Source: Hirundichthys speculiger (taxonomy: Eukaryota > Chordata > Actinopteri > Beloniformes > Exocoetidae). From it: a stretch of 64,000 nucleotides of DNA. Below are positions 1-13,500 of the stretch, piece by piece. Made by a program: the position numbers and the translations under genes. The stretch spans positions 62,001 to 126,000 of the forward strand of contig JAGFBZ010000852.1 of the NCBI GenBank assembly GCA_018398805.1, given 5' to 3'. Under the pieces are notes generated by a model. The model worked only from the letters and a program-made list of their open reading frames with translations, was not told the origin of the DNA and searched no databases. Positions within the stretch are counted from its first letter, which is position 1. Every line of letters begins with the position of its first letter.

Positions 1-503
1 CTAACCAATAACAGGCAGCTACCTTTATACCTGACCCTCAGGTAACAACACAGCGACACCCACAGACACACAGAGTGAACTACAATTCAGAACAACATAT
101 TTGGCTCCTAAACAACTGTTTCTTTATTTACACATTTATACGTATTTAAGGTTCAGCTTAAAGTCAAAAGTTTATTTCATTTAAACTTGCACAATAATTT
201 TTGTTCCTGATAATTATTTGCATATTTTGACCTACTATGGTTGTTAAAGTGTTTACTCAAATTTGGACCAGACAAATAAACTTTGTTCCTGTTATTTATT
301 TTATTAATTTAAAATAAAACCTCTTTGTCTGTTGTTTGCCCTTTTAATGTGAAAGTTTCATTTCTAGATTTTGTGAAATTATTAAAATGTATGTGTATTT
401 TACACATTTGTACAGCAATTAAGAATATCGCGATAATATCGTAAACTGTGATAATATGGTCACTATAATCGAGATATCAAATTTTCCATATCGTTACATC
501 CTT
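1..503. mobile_element. hAT-like non-autonomous element, one end (left part off window)
   Basis: The AT-rich stretch up to about 503 matches the element at 47128-47679: both share the segment around the motif GAGATATCAAATTTTCCAT and end in a GTTACATCC-type terminus. The 47 kb copy carries an 8-bp target duplication, which places the family in hAT. The other terminus is not in the window, so the left boundary is unknown. No coding capacity is visible. Confidence 0.55.
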
Positions 504-751
504 ACACTCGGCTAGCTGTTGGGCTAGCTGTCGAAGAACAATAATAATCACTTTCTGCAGCCCAACTCTAAATCTGGTCTGGAACCTCCGTGGTTTTCCA
601 TCATAGATCATATTTCAGTGGAAAACTCCACTCGAGTCACGTAATCTAAAGTCTCTTTGAGATTCTCTTTCCAAGAAGCTGAGCTATATTTTGTATTTTT
701 ATCGCTTGCACCTTCATCGCCACAACAAATTCCTCGTATGTGTAAAATCGT

Positions 752-800
752 ACCTGGCAATAAAGTTGATTCTGATTCTGATTCTGACTCTGATTCTATA
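752..800. repeat. Dispersed fish repeat with TTCTGA-type hexamer tail
   Basis: The segment ACCTGGCAATAAAGTTGATT runs into several TTCTGA hexamers. The reverse complement of this tail (ATCAGAATCAG...) recurs at about 55388, followed by a TTTATT segment. This is the usual look of the 3' end of a high-copy fish retroelement. The serine/glutamate-rich frames read through it are spurious. Confidence 0.5.
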
Positions 801-926
801 GAAAAATATACAATATTCTCTTTGTTCTGATTGGATAATTTCTGGGAAGACATGGGTTTGAGAACTGCCCACCAATGCAGCTGTTTCTGGGATATGGCCT
901 TGAATAAACACCTACCACTGGTCGGC

Positions 927-947
927 GGGGGGGGGGGGGGGGGGGGG
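927..947. repeat. Poly-G run of 21
   Basis: Uninterrupted homopolymer of about 21 G. Its length is likely to be unreliable in any assembly. Confidence 0.9.
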
Positions 948-1199
948 TACACATACTTATATAATAAAGTGCCTGTTGAGGGTACATCCTCAACTTTACA
1001 CTTCTGCTGTAATCTCATGAGTGACCTTTATTTTGATGCCAGATATATTCAATTAAACCTCGTAGAAAGGAAGTGTAATTCCTACATAGGGTACCTTTAA
1101 TGTCGACCTTGAATGATGATCGGGTCAGTTCAGGGTCCTCTTGCCGCCACACCTTCAAACGTGGACAGCAACCCTTTAACATCTGGAAACTCTGGTTCC

Positions 1200-1780
1200 G
1201 GTTGAGACATTGGTCCAGCACGGACGCGCACGCACGGAGAGACCTGACATCCCACTTGCACTGTCATCAGTAACGTGACCCCAGTCTCTCTCTCTGGTTC
1301 TGGTTCTGTCCACACACAGGCGCGCGCAGCGTTTACGCACAGACTCGAGCGGGCAGCGGCGGCGGCGCGTCGGTTCTTACCTTCTACAAAGTCTCGGTTC
1401 TGGTCCAGCTGAACGGCTCGGTCCTCCACCGGAGCTCCTCGGGGCTTCTCCTCGGTCGGGGCGCGTGCGCGCGTCGCTGTTTGTCTCGCGCGGGGGCTTG
1501 CGGCCGCGCGGAGAGCTCCGCCTCCACTTCCTCTGTGCGCCCGTGAATTCCACGGAACAGCGCGCGCGGGGTTCAGCTGCGGGACTCCTCATCCTCCTCG
1601 TCCTCCCAGAGCGTGAAGGTAAATACCTCCGCAGACTTTCACACCTCACTGCTGCCTGACAGAAACCCTGGAGAACCGATCCCGGGAACAGGGTTGGCGC
1701 TGCCGGGGAACCGGGTCGGGGGTCCCGGACCCCTGCGGCTGCACCCGGGACAAACAGTCCTGCTGTCCATCAACTCCGGG
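1200..1780. promoter_or_regulatory. CpG island, probable promoter region
   Basis: GC- and CpG-rich block (many CGCG motifs, densest at 1310-1600) standing out from AT-rich flanks. A donor-like GTAAAT follows a plausible untranslated exon at about 1620 on the plus strand, and a donor-like GTAAGA occurs at about 1376 on the minus strand. It could serve a 5' untranslated exon of the downstream ms4a-like gene or a minus-strand gene to the left. Neither is proven, and no ATG-initiated exon was found here. Confidence 0.5.
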
Positions 1781-2180
1781 GCTCCTCGTTGTCGTTTTTA
1801 CGGCCCGTTTCCGTCTTACTGGGTCTCGGTTTCAGCAAATACAAAGTCAGACCAAAAAAAAACAACATGCGTCCTTTTGTTTTCCATCCTGCCATTTTTA
1901 TTTTTAAACAAAAAGAAGCCAAAAAAAAAAAAAAAGGTCACGTGTGCAATCCTAAGTACCCCCTGTTGCTTTAGTTTCTAGTTTCAGCCAGGTGCTGCTA
2001 ATCATCAGCCCTTGATGAACTGATCACCTGCGGGTGTGAAGATGACTGTAAAAGCAGATATTTTGTTACTCTGCTGCTCTGGAATATTCAAGCATGTCAT
2101 AACACAAAGCCAAGAGGAAAAGACACAAGCTATGGACTTGAGCCTGATTTTTACTTAAGCGTAGATGTGTATGTAGACTA

Positions 2181-2764
2181 TAGTGATCTCCTTATTTTTC
2201 GCGGTTAATGGGGACCAGCGCCCCCCACCGAAAATTAAAATCCAAGAACGGGAGCCGGAGTCCCTCGAGCTTAAATAATGTGTTTAAAATATGTTTAAAA
2301 ACGCAAAACAAGACAAAGGCTCAACTGTGGTCTTTCTGTTACCTTCACAGCCTCTGATCTCTGAACCGTAGTAAAGAAACTGCTGGTATTGTTGCTATTT
2401 TTGGCTCGTAATTAGCGGCTAACACGCTAACAACAACAAAAGAAAAAGTCTGGTTTTCTCTGCATGGAACGAGCACTTTATTCTGGCACTGCAGGAACTT
2501 GTAACATCACACAGGTTGTATTGTTGGGCTCCTGTCCGTTAACAGAGAATGTAAATCTATACACGCTGGGCTGCTGTTGATGCTCACTACACTTTTCATC
2601 TAACCCCGTTTTCATTCTGCCGTCCCACGACACACATGCACAACATCCTGTGACATTTCTGCAATTTGTTTCTTGATTTTTGTCTATTATATTACACATT
2701 TCTGAACAATCAGTGAATAACTAAAACCGCTGAACTTAAAGAGCGAATTGGCGAGAGATCACTG
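2181..2764 (-). mobile_element. TcMar-Tigger-like MITE, copy 1
   Basis: The ends read TAGTGATCTCC and, inverted, GAGATCACTG, flanked by TA on both sides as expected for a Tc1/mariner-superfamily insertion. The same family recurs at 14931-15425, 32961-33244, 35571-36364, 40995-41701 and 60642-61328 with termini CAGTGATCCC...GGGATCACTG. No transposase is visible, so it is non-autonomous. Confidence 0.75.
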
Positions 2765-5700
2765 TACATCTTTGGCGCTTACACTTGTGCTCCGTTGTTC
2801 ACGTCGCTCAGTTATTACACCACCAGCCACTAGAGGGCAGTGTGGATTTCTTTCCTGCAGCGCTGTAGCTTCCTTTGGTTTACTACCTTGCTGCCAAATC
2901 CTGGCGCGTAAAAGAAAAGACGCGACTTGAACCACGTGTGAGGAGAGGGTCAGTTTAGAAGTCAAAAAAATCCTGCGTGACGCCGCTCGTCCTTTTCACA
3001 CGTATGATTCCAGAAAGAACAATATACACTTTGAAATGAACCGACTGCTGCACGATATAGGCTGGTTCCTCTAACAGACCTGCGGATCCCTCAAAAACGT
3101 TTTTAGGTCTTTGACTGAAATATTTATGAGAAGACACAACATCTGGGTGACATCACGTGATGGTGAAAACCTTCTTTTCAAGGAGGAGGACCACCCAGTC
3201 CCCGTCTGTCAACGGCGCTCATCTCTGACTGCCCCGTGATATTTACAGGGGAGTCACTGATCCACCCCAACTGTCCCAGGCTTCCGTTACAGTCGGTCAG
3301 GGTGAGCAGATCTTCAAAGACGGTATTAACGGCTGAAGACATTTCCTTTTCAAAGCTGTAGGGTCTATGCTCCATGTTCTTATGCATCTGTCCGTTCCAA
3401 ACCTCGTTTCCGTTACGTCACGACCCGATGCGCCTCCGTGCTTCATTTGTGTTTGTTTGGTTGTTGGGCAGCACGTCCAGCAGGTGGCAGTGGCGAGTCA
3501 ACTACTGACCTCAACAAACACGGTGACTCTCGCCGCTGCCACCGTCACTTGAAGCAGTGCTTTTCTCGGTGTCCCGGAGTGGTCACGTCTTATAAATCTG
3601 GATAATCTCGGAGCGGCTCCCTAAAGGCGCTCTGCAAAGTTTTCTACCATTTTTAAATGAGTTTTTCTTCATTCCACTGGCTCATTACTGCCCCCGTGAT
3701 TTCCAGTGGTACTGTAAGCACCAAGACGACATGCAAAACAACGGACAAAACCAACGCCCAGTGCTGATGGATGGCTCTGTTTTGAACATTAAAGGCCCTT
3801 TAATGGAAGTGTGGAAACATGTGGTTCCTTGAATGTCCACCAGGGGGCAGTTGGTGATGCCCATGTTAAAATACCCAACTTTACTGCAGAAATAAACATA
3901 TTTCTATATTCTTCACAGCCAGATTTCAAATCTGTGACCACTATAGGAGTCATCCGAAACAAGGATGGACGGGCAGATTTGGTTAGTGTGGCATAGCGTT
4001 AGTGTAGCTTGGCCGCCAGGCAGGCGCAGGTCCTACCGGGCGGCCCCCGGGTGGGCGTGCTCCTGCCGGCCGGGCGCTGGTTGAGCGCGCTCCTGCTGGC
4101 CATAAAACACTTCCTTAAGCCTTGGAGGCTTGAGCTTTCTCCAGCCACAATGGAAACTGCTTTCACTGAAATACATTCTGCTTTTTTATTTCTGAGATCT
4201 TCTGGTGGTGTTTTTGGTGGTTGAGTCTAGTTTATTGAGCTCTTTGTTCGGTGTTGGAGCATCAAAAAACCCATATTCGTCTGCGGCTCCCACCGTCCCA
4301 CAGCAAAGAAAACATACTTGCTCATGTCTGTTTGAGACATTTTTCCACGTCATAAGATTCTATTTTTAATTTTTTTACATCGTCATTCACTTAACCACAA
4401 AACTGTCGCAGTAAATGCCTTAATTTGACAGACATCCAGAGGGCAGGGAAACAAAACTGGGAGACATTGTGGGGCATGTTGTGGTCCATCTATGCTTCTA
4501 TTATATTTTAAATTATTATAAGAACATTTTTGTCTTCGCACGCTCTGGCAGGTCAGATAAAATGATGTGGTGGACCAGATTTGGCCCACGGGCCTCGAGT
4601 TTAACACGTGTTGTGTTGTCTCACAAGCTAAAGTTGGTAAATACGACATATTATTAGCAAAGGTGGAAGTGCAGAGGCACTCAGATATGACTTAAGTGTA
4701 ATTTGTCACATTAGACAGATGTGCACATCTGCATGAAGCTCCAGAGTGAACAAAAGATGGTGGCCAGTCAGAAATTCAACAGATGTTCTGTCCGTAAAAA
4801 GGATGAGCTTTGCAGCAGGGTTGGTCCACGCCGACGTTAAATCATTAGTTCTTGCAAAGAAATATGTAAAATAATCTAATTATATTGATTTAAATACCAA
4901 GTCTTGTATATTAAAATTAGAATTTGACTTGTGCATGAAGATATTCGTCACTGCAAATCCATCCATCATCCATATCCGCTCATTTAAGGTCACTGCTGGA
5001 GCCTCGCCCTGCCGTCTGTGGGCGGGAAGGAGACATTCACCCGGACTGGGCACCTGTGCACGACCGGGCGTCATTGCAAATAGGAAAAAAAAAAACATTT
5101 TACAATAGGGTAACAGGAAACGCTGAGCAAGACTGCAGGTTTCTTCAGAAAGCTGCTTTTCCATTTACTGGTTACTATCCCAGTTTCTACCCGACTGGAT
5201 TCACTTTCAAACCTCAAACAGCAATAAACTCGTTCATATGTGACATTGGTGAGACGTGATCAGCTTCGGTTTTCTTTCTAAGAACTCTTTTGGCAGCGTT
5301 TTATGCCAACTGAGGCTGTTTGGAGGTCTTGTGGGCCTCAAGCCTGTCTGGAACACAAGAACCTCAATTTATAGAGCGTAAATATATATTTATTTATATA
5401 ACAGACAGTGAGAGTAAATATACAACAGATGTTAGAGCGCGAGTCTAATTCCATATTCATGCACGTCAACGCTGATTTTAGAGGCCAAACTCTAACCCGA
5501 ACTGGGAGATGTTTTTCAGGCTACTGGCCTAATCTGACCAACCGTAACTGAAGAGGTGAAATTCAAAACCAAAAAGATGAATGAAGGTGCAACAGGTTCC
5601 TGCTGCGGGAGCCTCGATGATTCTTCCGTTCGTCCTTCAGTGAAATCTGGAACACTGCCTTGAAAAGTCTGAGCCAAACAGTCCTCAGTGAACAACAACA

Positions 5701-5799
5701 ACACATGACGAGTTTGGAGAGAGAACTCAGATCCCAGCTCCTCAGACGCTGGGATGCAAAAACAAAAGAAGAACATGTTTCCCAGCAGCTCATAGGGTG
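2765..5799. other. Intergenic sequence, no gene recognised
   Basis: Only short, unconnected open frames occur, with no recognisable domain or splice pattern. A GC-rich patch at about 4010-4105 holds imperfect direct repeats built on GCGTGCTCCTGC. I see no RNA gene. Confidence 0.5.
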
Positions 5800-6165
5800 A
5801 GGATGATGGCAGGACGACAGTAGGACGACAGCAGGATGATGGTAGGACGATGGCAAGACGATGGCAGGACAATAGTAGGACGATGGCAGGACGACGGCAG
5901 GACGATGGTAGGACGACGGTAGGATGACGGCAGGACGATGGTAGGACGACGGTAGGATGACGGCAGGACGATGGTAGGACGACAGTAGGATGACGGCAGG
6001 ACGATGGTAGGACGACAGTAGGATGACGGCAGGACGATGGTAGGACGACAGTAGGATGACGGCTGGACGATGGTAGGACGACGGTAGGATGACGGCAGGA
6101 CGATGGTAGGACGACGGTAGGATGATGGCAGGACGACGGTAGGACGTCGGCAGGACGATGGTAGG
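5800..6165. repeat. 11-bp minisatellite, left arm
   Basis: Tandem copies of an 11-bp unit of consensus YAGGAYGAYGG. Because 11 is not a multiple of 3, all three minus-strand frames stay open as an 11-residue repeat of the type LPSSCRRPTVV, which gives long artefactual frames. The array is interrupted by a hAT element and resumes at 7107. Confidence 0.9.
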
Positions 6166-7106
6166 TAGGGGTGTAACGGTACATGTATTTGTATTGAACC
6201 GTTCGGTATGGCGTGGTCGGTTCGGGACGGAGGCGTACCGAACGAGTTTCCACACGGACATATTAAGCAGAGGACCGCATGGAGCACAACAAACAGCAGT
6301 TGTAGCGGACGTCGTGGCTAATGCTAATGCCGCTAGCATTGGCAATAAGCCTCCCTCGACATAGTGTTAAATGTGGTGGGAAGCTGTGTTTGTACTCGGT
6401 CGTCTTTCTCTTTTTGTAGCGATGTTCACGCTGGGGTGGTGCCGTTTCAAATGAGTTAACAGGTTAGACGTGTTGCCAGAAACATACCCGATCTCGGATG
6501 AACAATGTCGGCAAACCACTTTGGTTTTATCAACTTCTCTTTGTCCCTGTTTATATTTCACCGGGGAGCCGAAGTTGTGTTTTGTAGCTGCAGATTTAAG
6601 ATCCTAATCACCCTAAACGCTGGCTTCAAACACATGATAAAAGTAATTGAGCCCCGATATCAATTACCTTCTCGTCCACATTTTAGCCAGAAAATCATAC
6701 CGGGACTTTATGAAAAAATACAATGATTTGTTTTTAAAGAAACAGTCTGAGCCTTATTCATGTTCTTTAATCTGAGCAACAACTTGAAACTGTTCAGTGT
6801 TGCAACTGTTCAATTTTGCACATCAGATGGATATTTTCTTTTAGAAAAAGTCTGAGCCAATGTTATTTTTATTTTGTTTTTCAAAATATCTACATTTCAG
6901 AATATTGTATTTATATTTTTGAGGAAAATTCTAGCTTTGTATAGGCTAATGTTCTTATTGTTTTAAAAGCACAAAAGTGTGTAATAAACAACTAGCACAT
7001 TTATATTTTGCATTTTGTTTTCTTACTGTACGAAAATGAACCGAACCGTGACCTCAAAACCGAGGTACGTACCGAACCGAGAGTTTTGTGTACCGTTACA
7101 CCCCTA
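6166..7106 (-). mobile_element. hAT element, internally deleted, with BED-finger fossil
   Basis: Terminal inverted repeats TAGGGGTGTAACGGTACA and TGTACCGTTACACCCCTA bound a 941-bp element. The 8 bp on each side are identical (atggtagg, 6158-6165 and 7107-7114), the target duplication size of hAT elements. It sits inside the 11-bp minisatellite and its target duplication is made of satellite sequence. A BED zinc-finger fragment is the only coding trace; no catalytic core is present. Confidence 0.88.
6367..6561 (-). pseudogene. hAT transposase N-terminal BED zinc-finger fragment
   Basis: The 64-residue frame contains CRHCSSEIGYVSG followed by NTSNLLTHLKRHHP. This is a BED-type finger: a Cys-x2-Cys pair and, about 18 residues on, a His-x(4-5)-His pair, with the SNLLTHL signature of hAT transposases. 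BED fingers bind the transposon ends. The frame ends soon after the finger and the rest of the transposase is missing, so this is a fossil of the parent element, not a functional gene. Confidence 0.75.
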
Positions 7107-8632
7107 ATGGTAGGACGACGGCAGGATGATGGCAGGACGATGGTAGGACAACGGCAGGATGACGGCAGGACGATGGTAGGACGACAGCAGGACAATGGTA
7201 GGACGACAGCAGGACGACGGTAGGACGACGGCAGGATGATGGCAGGACGATGGCGGGACGACGGCAGGATGACGGCAGGATGATGGCAGGACGATGGTAG
7301 GACGACAGTAGGAGGACGGCAGGACGATGGTAGGACGACAGCAGGACAATGGTAGGACGACAGCAGGACGACGGTAGGACGACGGCAGGATGATGGCAGG
7401 ACGATGGCGGGACGACGGCAGGATGACGGCAGGATGACGGCAGGACGATGGTAAGACGACGGCAGGACGATGGTAGGACGACAGCAGGACAATGGTAGGA
7501 CGACAGCAGGACGACGGTAGGACGACGGCAGGATGATGGCAGGACGATGGCGGGACGACGGCAGGATGACGGCAGGATGATGGCAGGACGATGGTAGGAC
7601 GACAGTAGGAGGACGGCAGGACGATGGTAGGACGACAGCAGAGGACAGGTAGGACGACAGCAGGACGACGGTAGGACGACGGCAGGATGATGGCAGGACG
7701 ATGGCGGGACGACGGCAGGATGACGGCAGGATGACGGCAGGACGATGGTAAGACGACGGCAGGATGACGGTAGGACGACGGCAGGACGATGGTAGGACGA
7801 CGGTAGGACGACGGCAGGATGATGGCAGGACGACGGTAGGACGACGGCAGGATGATGGCAGGACAATGGTAGGACGACAGCAGGACGACGGTAGGACGAC
7901 GGCAGGATGATGGCAGGACGATGGCGGGACGACGGCAGGATGACGGCAGGATGATGGCAGGACGATGGCGGGACGACGGCAGGATGACGGCAGGATGATG
8001 GCAGGACGATGGCGGGACGACGGCAGGATGACGGAGGACGATGGTAAGACGACGGCAGGATGACGGTAGGACGACGGCAGGACGATGGTAGGACGACGGT
8101 AGGACGACGGCAGGATGATGGCAGGACGACGGTAGGACGACGGCAGGATGATGGCAGGACGATGGTAGGACGACAGCAGGACGACGGTAGGACGACGGCA
8201 GGATGATGGCAGGACGATGGCGGGACGACGGCAGGATGACGGCAGGATGATGGCAGGACGATGGCGGGACGACGGCAGGATGACGGCAGGATGATGGCAG
8301 GACGATGGCGGGACGACGGCAGGATGACGGCAGGACGATGGTAAGACGACGGCAGGATGACGGTAGGACGACGGCAGGACGATGGTAGGACGACGGTAGG
8401 ACGACGGCAGGATGATGGCAGGACGACGGTAGGACGACGGCAGGATGATGGCAGGACGATGGTAGGACGACAGCAGGACAATGGTAGGACGACAGCAGGA
8501 CGACGGTAGGACGATGGTAGGACGACGGCAGGATGATGGCAGGACGATGGTAGGACGATGGCAGGATGACGGTAGGACGACGGTAGGTCGATGGTAGGAT
8601 GATGGTAGGATGATGGTAGGACATCAGGACGA
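7107..8632. repeat. 11-bp minisatellite, right arm
   Basis: Continuation of the YAGGAYGAYGG array, about 1.5 kb, with higher-order blocks of about 140-300 bp that repeat almost unchanged (for example the stretches around 7200, 7490 and 8470). It gives three overlapping minus-strand open frames of up to 517 residues made only of the P/S/R/V repeat; these are not genes. Confidence 0.9.
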
Positions 8633-10577
8633 GCAGTTATTCTGATCAAAGACGTATTTCAGATCATAAAGCTCTAAAGAGAAGTTGTGAGTCAAAGTTA
8701 ATCACAAACATCTGTGGAGTCTTCGTCTGTTATCGACACTGCTGTTTCTCCTGTTCTTCATCCTCCCTGTTCTTCGTCCCCCCTGTTCTTCGTCTCCCCT
8801 GTTCTTCATCTCCCCTGTTAGCCCCCTCCTCCTCCTCCTCCTCCTCCAACCACATCTGTTTCTCATCCTGCAGGGTCTCTGTTTTCTTTCAGTTGTTTCT
8901 CAGATGACGCTGGAATGTGGATTTGATGAACTGACTCACTCAGTTCTCTCTTCCTTCTTGACCTTCTCTCTTCTCTTTCACATCCTCATGCTGTTTTTCT
9001 GTTCCTCCGTGTACACGCTCCAAAACACGAGTGTGCACGTACACGCACACACACACAAACAACGCCGCCTTTGTACAGAGAACAAGCTTTGTCAACAGAT
9101 TCAGGACTCTCCAACAGTCATAAACACCTCAGCAGGCCTCTGGGTTCTGCTATTAAAGCATTTTCTTTTGTTTGTTTTTGAAGAAGGTGTTGGGTTTATG
9201 AAGCCCAACCTACATCAGTTAAAATCAACAACTTAATGTTTAATAGAGGCTATGCAAGTACCGCTGAAAATGGCATGTAAGGTGGCAGCACCCACACTCA
9301 TCTGGGGCTTTACAAATCTGTGTCTTTCCAGTCGTCTCTGGACTAGTGGCTCCTTCCTCTTATTCCAGGAAGTAGACCGGATCACCACTCATGGTCCTGC
9401 TGGACCGCAGCCTGAAATGTCTGGCGAGGTTCAGCACGTTCACAGCCGTCCCCCGTCTTGACCTCTGTCTCACACTGAATCAGCGCCGTCCATCTTCTCT
9501 GCTCAGAGAGATTTTCTGGACACTTTCCCCATGTCGCGTCAGCCATGAAGGGATGTATGCGTAGCTTCTTTGCTCTGGATCACAGCAGTAGTAGAGCACC
9601 ATGGTTGTTTGAAGGCAGTAGCCTCCGTCTCTCTTCTGTCATCACGTTCTTCAGGGTTTCAGTTGCCTCTGTCATGATGTCTGCTGTTGCTCTGAGAGTT
9701 AGTTTCATCGTTGCTGATGTGACATACGTGGTTGTCCAACTGGCACTTACTTTTTCTGGTTTTAGCCGATACAAACTCAACGATGCTTCGTAAAAAATAA
9801 AAAGTCCTTTTTCCTCGTTCAAAGCAACATAAAATTATAGATGTGTGCGTAATAGGGGCAACCCGAGTACGGGGGAAAAAGAGGTGCCATTGGGCAGAGC
9901 TCACACTCATCCGGGGTTTTGCAGACACAGGTTTTTTTTTAATCCCCCTGTTGGACCCGTCCCTAGTTCTGGGTGGCTGCGTCTATTTCATCTGCAGTCG
10001 TGCGCTGCAACCTACTCTTGAGTTAACCAGGAAGGGTCTTGACTGAAGTTCGCTCACAACTCTGGCAACAAGCTTTACAGCACCGCCTGGCTGGACGTCG
10101 CTCATTAGCAGGCCGTGGTTGTGGTGCACAGTGGGGGAAACATGGCCACCATGCTCCCAGAGCGTCTGGGGTCCTACATAAAAGTGGTCTGTGGCGGTGG
10201 CGGCTTCCCACCTGACCCATCATGAAACATGGACCAAGGAGTCTAATGGTGGAGCAAATAAGCTGCTGTGACTGTGGAGCCGCAATTTAAAGGATTTGAA
10301 GGTTCCCCAACTCTTGATGAAAGCAATGCCTTCATCGCGAACCCACAATTCAGTTCGACAGCGCTTGACGTCCCTGTGAGCGTGAGATAACTTGGCTCAT
10401 CTCGTCACAGAACAGCTCCTTTGGTCGATGATGCGAGACATTCCAGTTTCACGATAAAGGCTCAACAGTTGGTCAGCAATGATGTTTTACCGACTGACAT
10501 CTTCCTCTAAACTGTGCCCATATAGCTCCTGTTATTAATGCCATGCTCTTGGATCTTTCAGTCTCGTGTCGTGCGGC
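8633..10577. other. Intergenic sequence with dispersed repeat copies
   Basis: No gene recognised. A pyrimidine tract with about four copies of CTGTTCTTCRTCTCC and a CTC run lies at 8750-8850. At about 9245-9375 and 9845-9930 are diverged copies of a repeat with core CACTCATCYGGGG, also present at 14350-14462. Confidence 0.45.
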
Positions 10578-13500
10578 ATGATGGAGTCAGAGGGAGCATC
10601 ACCGGCAGCTGAACCCGGGCTGCGTCGTCTCTTCGCCTGGTTTGATCCTGAAAGTGCTGCGGTGAGATCAGGACGCCACTCGGCTTCATACGAGCGTGTA
10701 ACCCTGAATCAGTACCGACCGGTGTCTGTGTGCAGGTGGTGACCATCCTGCTGGGACTGTTCCAGCTGCTGCTGTCGGCCCCGCTCGCCCACATCGACCA
10801 TAATCTGTCAAAACTCTTCGTACTGCCTCTGTTCCTGGGAATTCTGGTATGTACATCATTGGTCCAATTCTGATCCATACACGTATGAAGTTGAAGATGC
10901 TGAATCACGACAAACATTTTGGACAACTGAAGCTTCCCCAGATCATAATACTACCACCACAGGCTTGTTTAGGAGACACAAGGTGATAGAGCTGAGCAAT
11001 TTTATCGATTCTGCGATATATATTGATATTTTATTTCCCCAGAGAGTATCGATTTTTCAGCTGCGGCTATCGATATTCTGAGCTCCTTTCAAAACCCCTG
11101 TGTCCCGCAGGGGTGCCATTAAGTCCGCCAGCTACTCTGCTGAGATGGGTGCAATTTTAAGGTGGCTTAAATGTTGCTCCAATGGACTTGAATTATTGGC
11201 TGCCATGGTTCGTGTTTACTTAACCTGGTGGCTAGAATGGCTAGTAGCTACCTCATATGTTCAGTATCGAAGCCAAAAAAGCTGCCAAAGAAGGCCACTT
11301 GCTGTACTTTAACTCTCCATTGTGTCCCTTACCTTTAAAAGCTTGCAAGCAATTTGCACTGTTTAAATAAATTAAACTATTTTTCTCAACACATCTTTTA
11401 TTCATTTTGTCCAGCATTTGCAAAGCTGCCTGTCAGCCATATAATGTGTAATTGATGCTTTCAGTTCAATTAATTCAAACAAAGTCATTGGAACACTCAC
11501 AAGATGTCACCAAAATCACTCTGTCCCTTTAAAATCTTTCAGAAAATGATTTAAATGTATTTTAAGATGAATATTAATATCGTATATATCGTATCGCAAG
11601 ATTAGTGTATCGCTACAGCCCTACTAGGTGATGATGGGAGCTCCTCTTCATCCACTGTACAGCCAATGAAATTCTGAACACGGTGATGTGTCGCTTCAGG
11701 GGGCGGAGACAAAGTCACAACCAGAAACTACCTGCGTAACGCAGCCCAGTCAAAACGTGCATCAGTGTGTCATTTATGAAATTATGTTTATGTAAAAAAT
11801 TCTGCAAACAACCTGTAATTGGCTATAATTGTAAATGTGTGTAAACATGTGAATAGTTTGCTATGTTTGCTGTGTTGTAAAAGGTATTTCTGACTTTTAT
11901 CCTAGGTATGTGGCCATGGTTATCCAAGTGTCCTTTTGGAGTCTCCAAATGACATTTTTGGAAACGCCTAGACATACTCTTCCAAAAACATGTGTAAAAT
12001 ACTCATTTTTAGTGGTATTGTTATTAAATTTGAACTTGCACTAGGTAAGGCTTCATGCTGTGGTCCCATTGTATTTTCCAGCTAATAAGTCACAGCTGCA
12101 CTCATCTGTTTACAAAAAAATATTCAGGTGGAAATAAAAATCTCTGTCTGCAGTCACAGACATGGATTTTTTTTTTTCGTAACATGCATTTGCCCGTTGT
12201 AGTCATACATAGCCAAATTAGAGTGATTTATGTTACTTGACCTATTTACTTTGTGGTTGATAAGTGTTTTGAGACCAAATACCTAGGACCGGGCTGTTCA
12301 TCGACATCCTCCCCAATTCTGCTCTCCAAGCTCTCAATTCCCACAACTGACCAGTCATCACTGTACAACAGATAATAGATGATGGGGGAAAACACAGCAT
12401 TAGGCTATTGTCAGATTTACAAAAGGCCTTCAGTGTACAAAAGCCAACATTTACATTGTGTACATATGCTGTTATGGATAGAAAGCAATTTGTGTATACA
12501 CTACAACATGTATTACGGAGAAAGTTTTCATATCATTCCAATGGAAAGTTATGAGCTAGCCACCGATCTGTATTAGGCTTATTGCTCTGTGGAACTAGTA
12601 GCCGTGTGATCAATCAGTAATCTAGTTTTATAGAGCACATCAACTGGCTCGAACTGGAACAAAACGAACAAACCATTGTTTCTCAACAGCAGAAATATTT
12701 TTTGTAAAACCCATATCAACTAGCTACTGCGTATTGTCAAGGTTGGGTGATAATAGTACTTACAGGTCTGAGTCTGAAGGCGACTCGGTATGAATGGTAG
12801 ACACTGGGAGAGGGGGGGTTAAGGCGCCGTGCTTCGTAGAAGTAGAACTACGTGCAATGCTAGCGTCATAACTAAAAACAAAATCAATAAGCAGCATTTA
12901 TCAGGTTTGTGCATGAAGCTTATAGTTAACAAAAGGTATAGCATTCAACGATATTGGGAAAGCTACCGTCAAAGGATAAGAAGCTTAGCGAAACATGCTG
13001 GAATATGTTCGTCATGTCACTCAATGGACAGTAATTTTGTCATCATCTTTCATTTTCTCACTGACTGGGTGAATAGGCTACAATACCCATAACCGATCAG
13101 TATGTTGAAATATTATCTAATCAGAACGGCATCATCTTACCTATCCAGTAGAACCTGGGTCACCTTGGCATCGGTCTGGACCCCCTTTTCATTTTCTAGC
13201 TGGCGCCAGCGCTGGAAAGCCGTACCGATAATCACTCTGGTTCTGTTTTGTTCTTCGGTTAGCTTCCGCATGGCTGTTGCTTTTTCAACAACAGTTTTCT
13301 CTTTGATTTTGTTGCCGGTTGACGTCTTCTTCTCTGCCATTGTTGCAACGAAATGATCTGTGTGAGCTAACTTGATTTCTGGCTTTCAAATAGCAACGCT
13401 GTGTCTGCTCACCTGATTGCCAGAGCTGTGGGAGGGAGGGGTGGGTGGGAGTGCATTGATATTTGATGGACGTATTATGCAGCCAATAAATGTAAAGATG

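Noticed and set aside
1130..1429. Minus-strand frame with VEDRAVQLDQNRDFVEG before a donor-like site
   Set aside because: No ATG start, no recognised family, and GC-rich islands often keep chance frames open. It may be a 5' exon, but I cannot support it.
5516..8649. Open frames of 163-517 residues rich in Pro/Ser/Arg/Val on the minus strand
   Set aside because: They are read-throughs of an 11-bp minisatellite; all three frames are open with the same repeat shifted, and there is no splice or start context.
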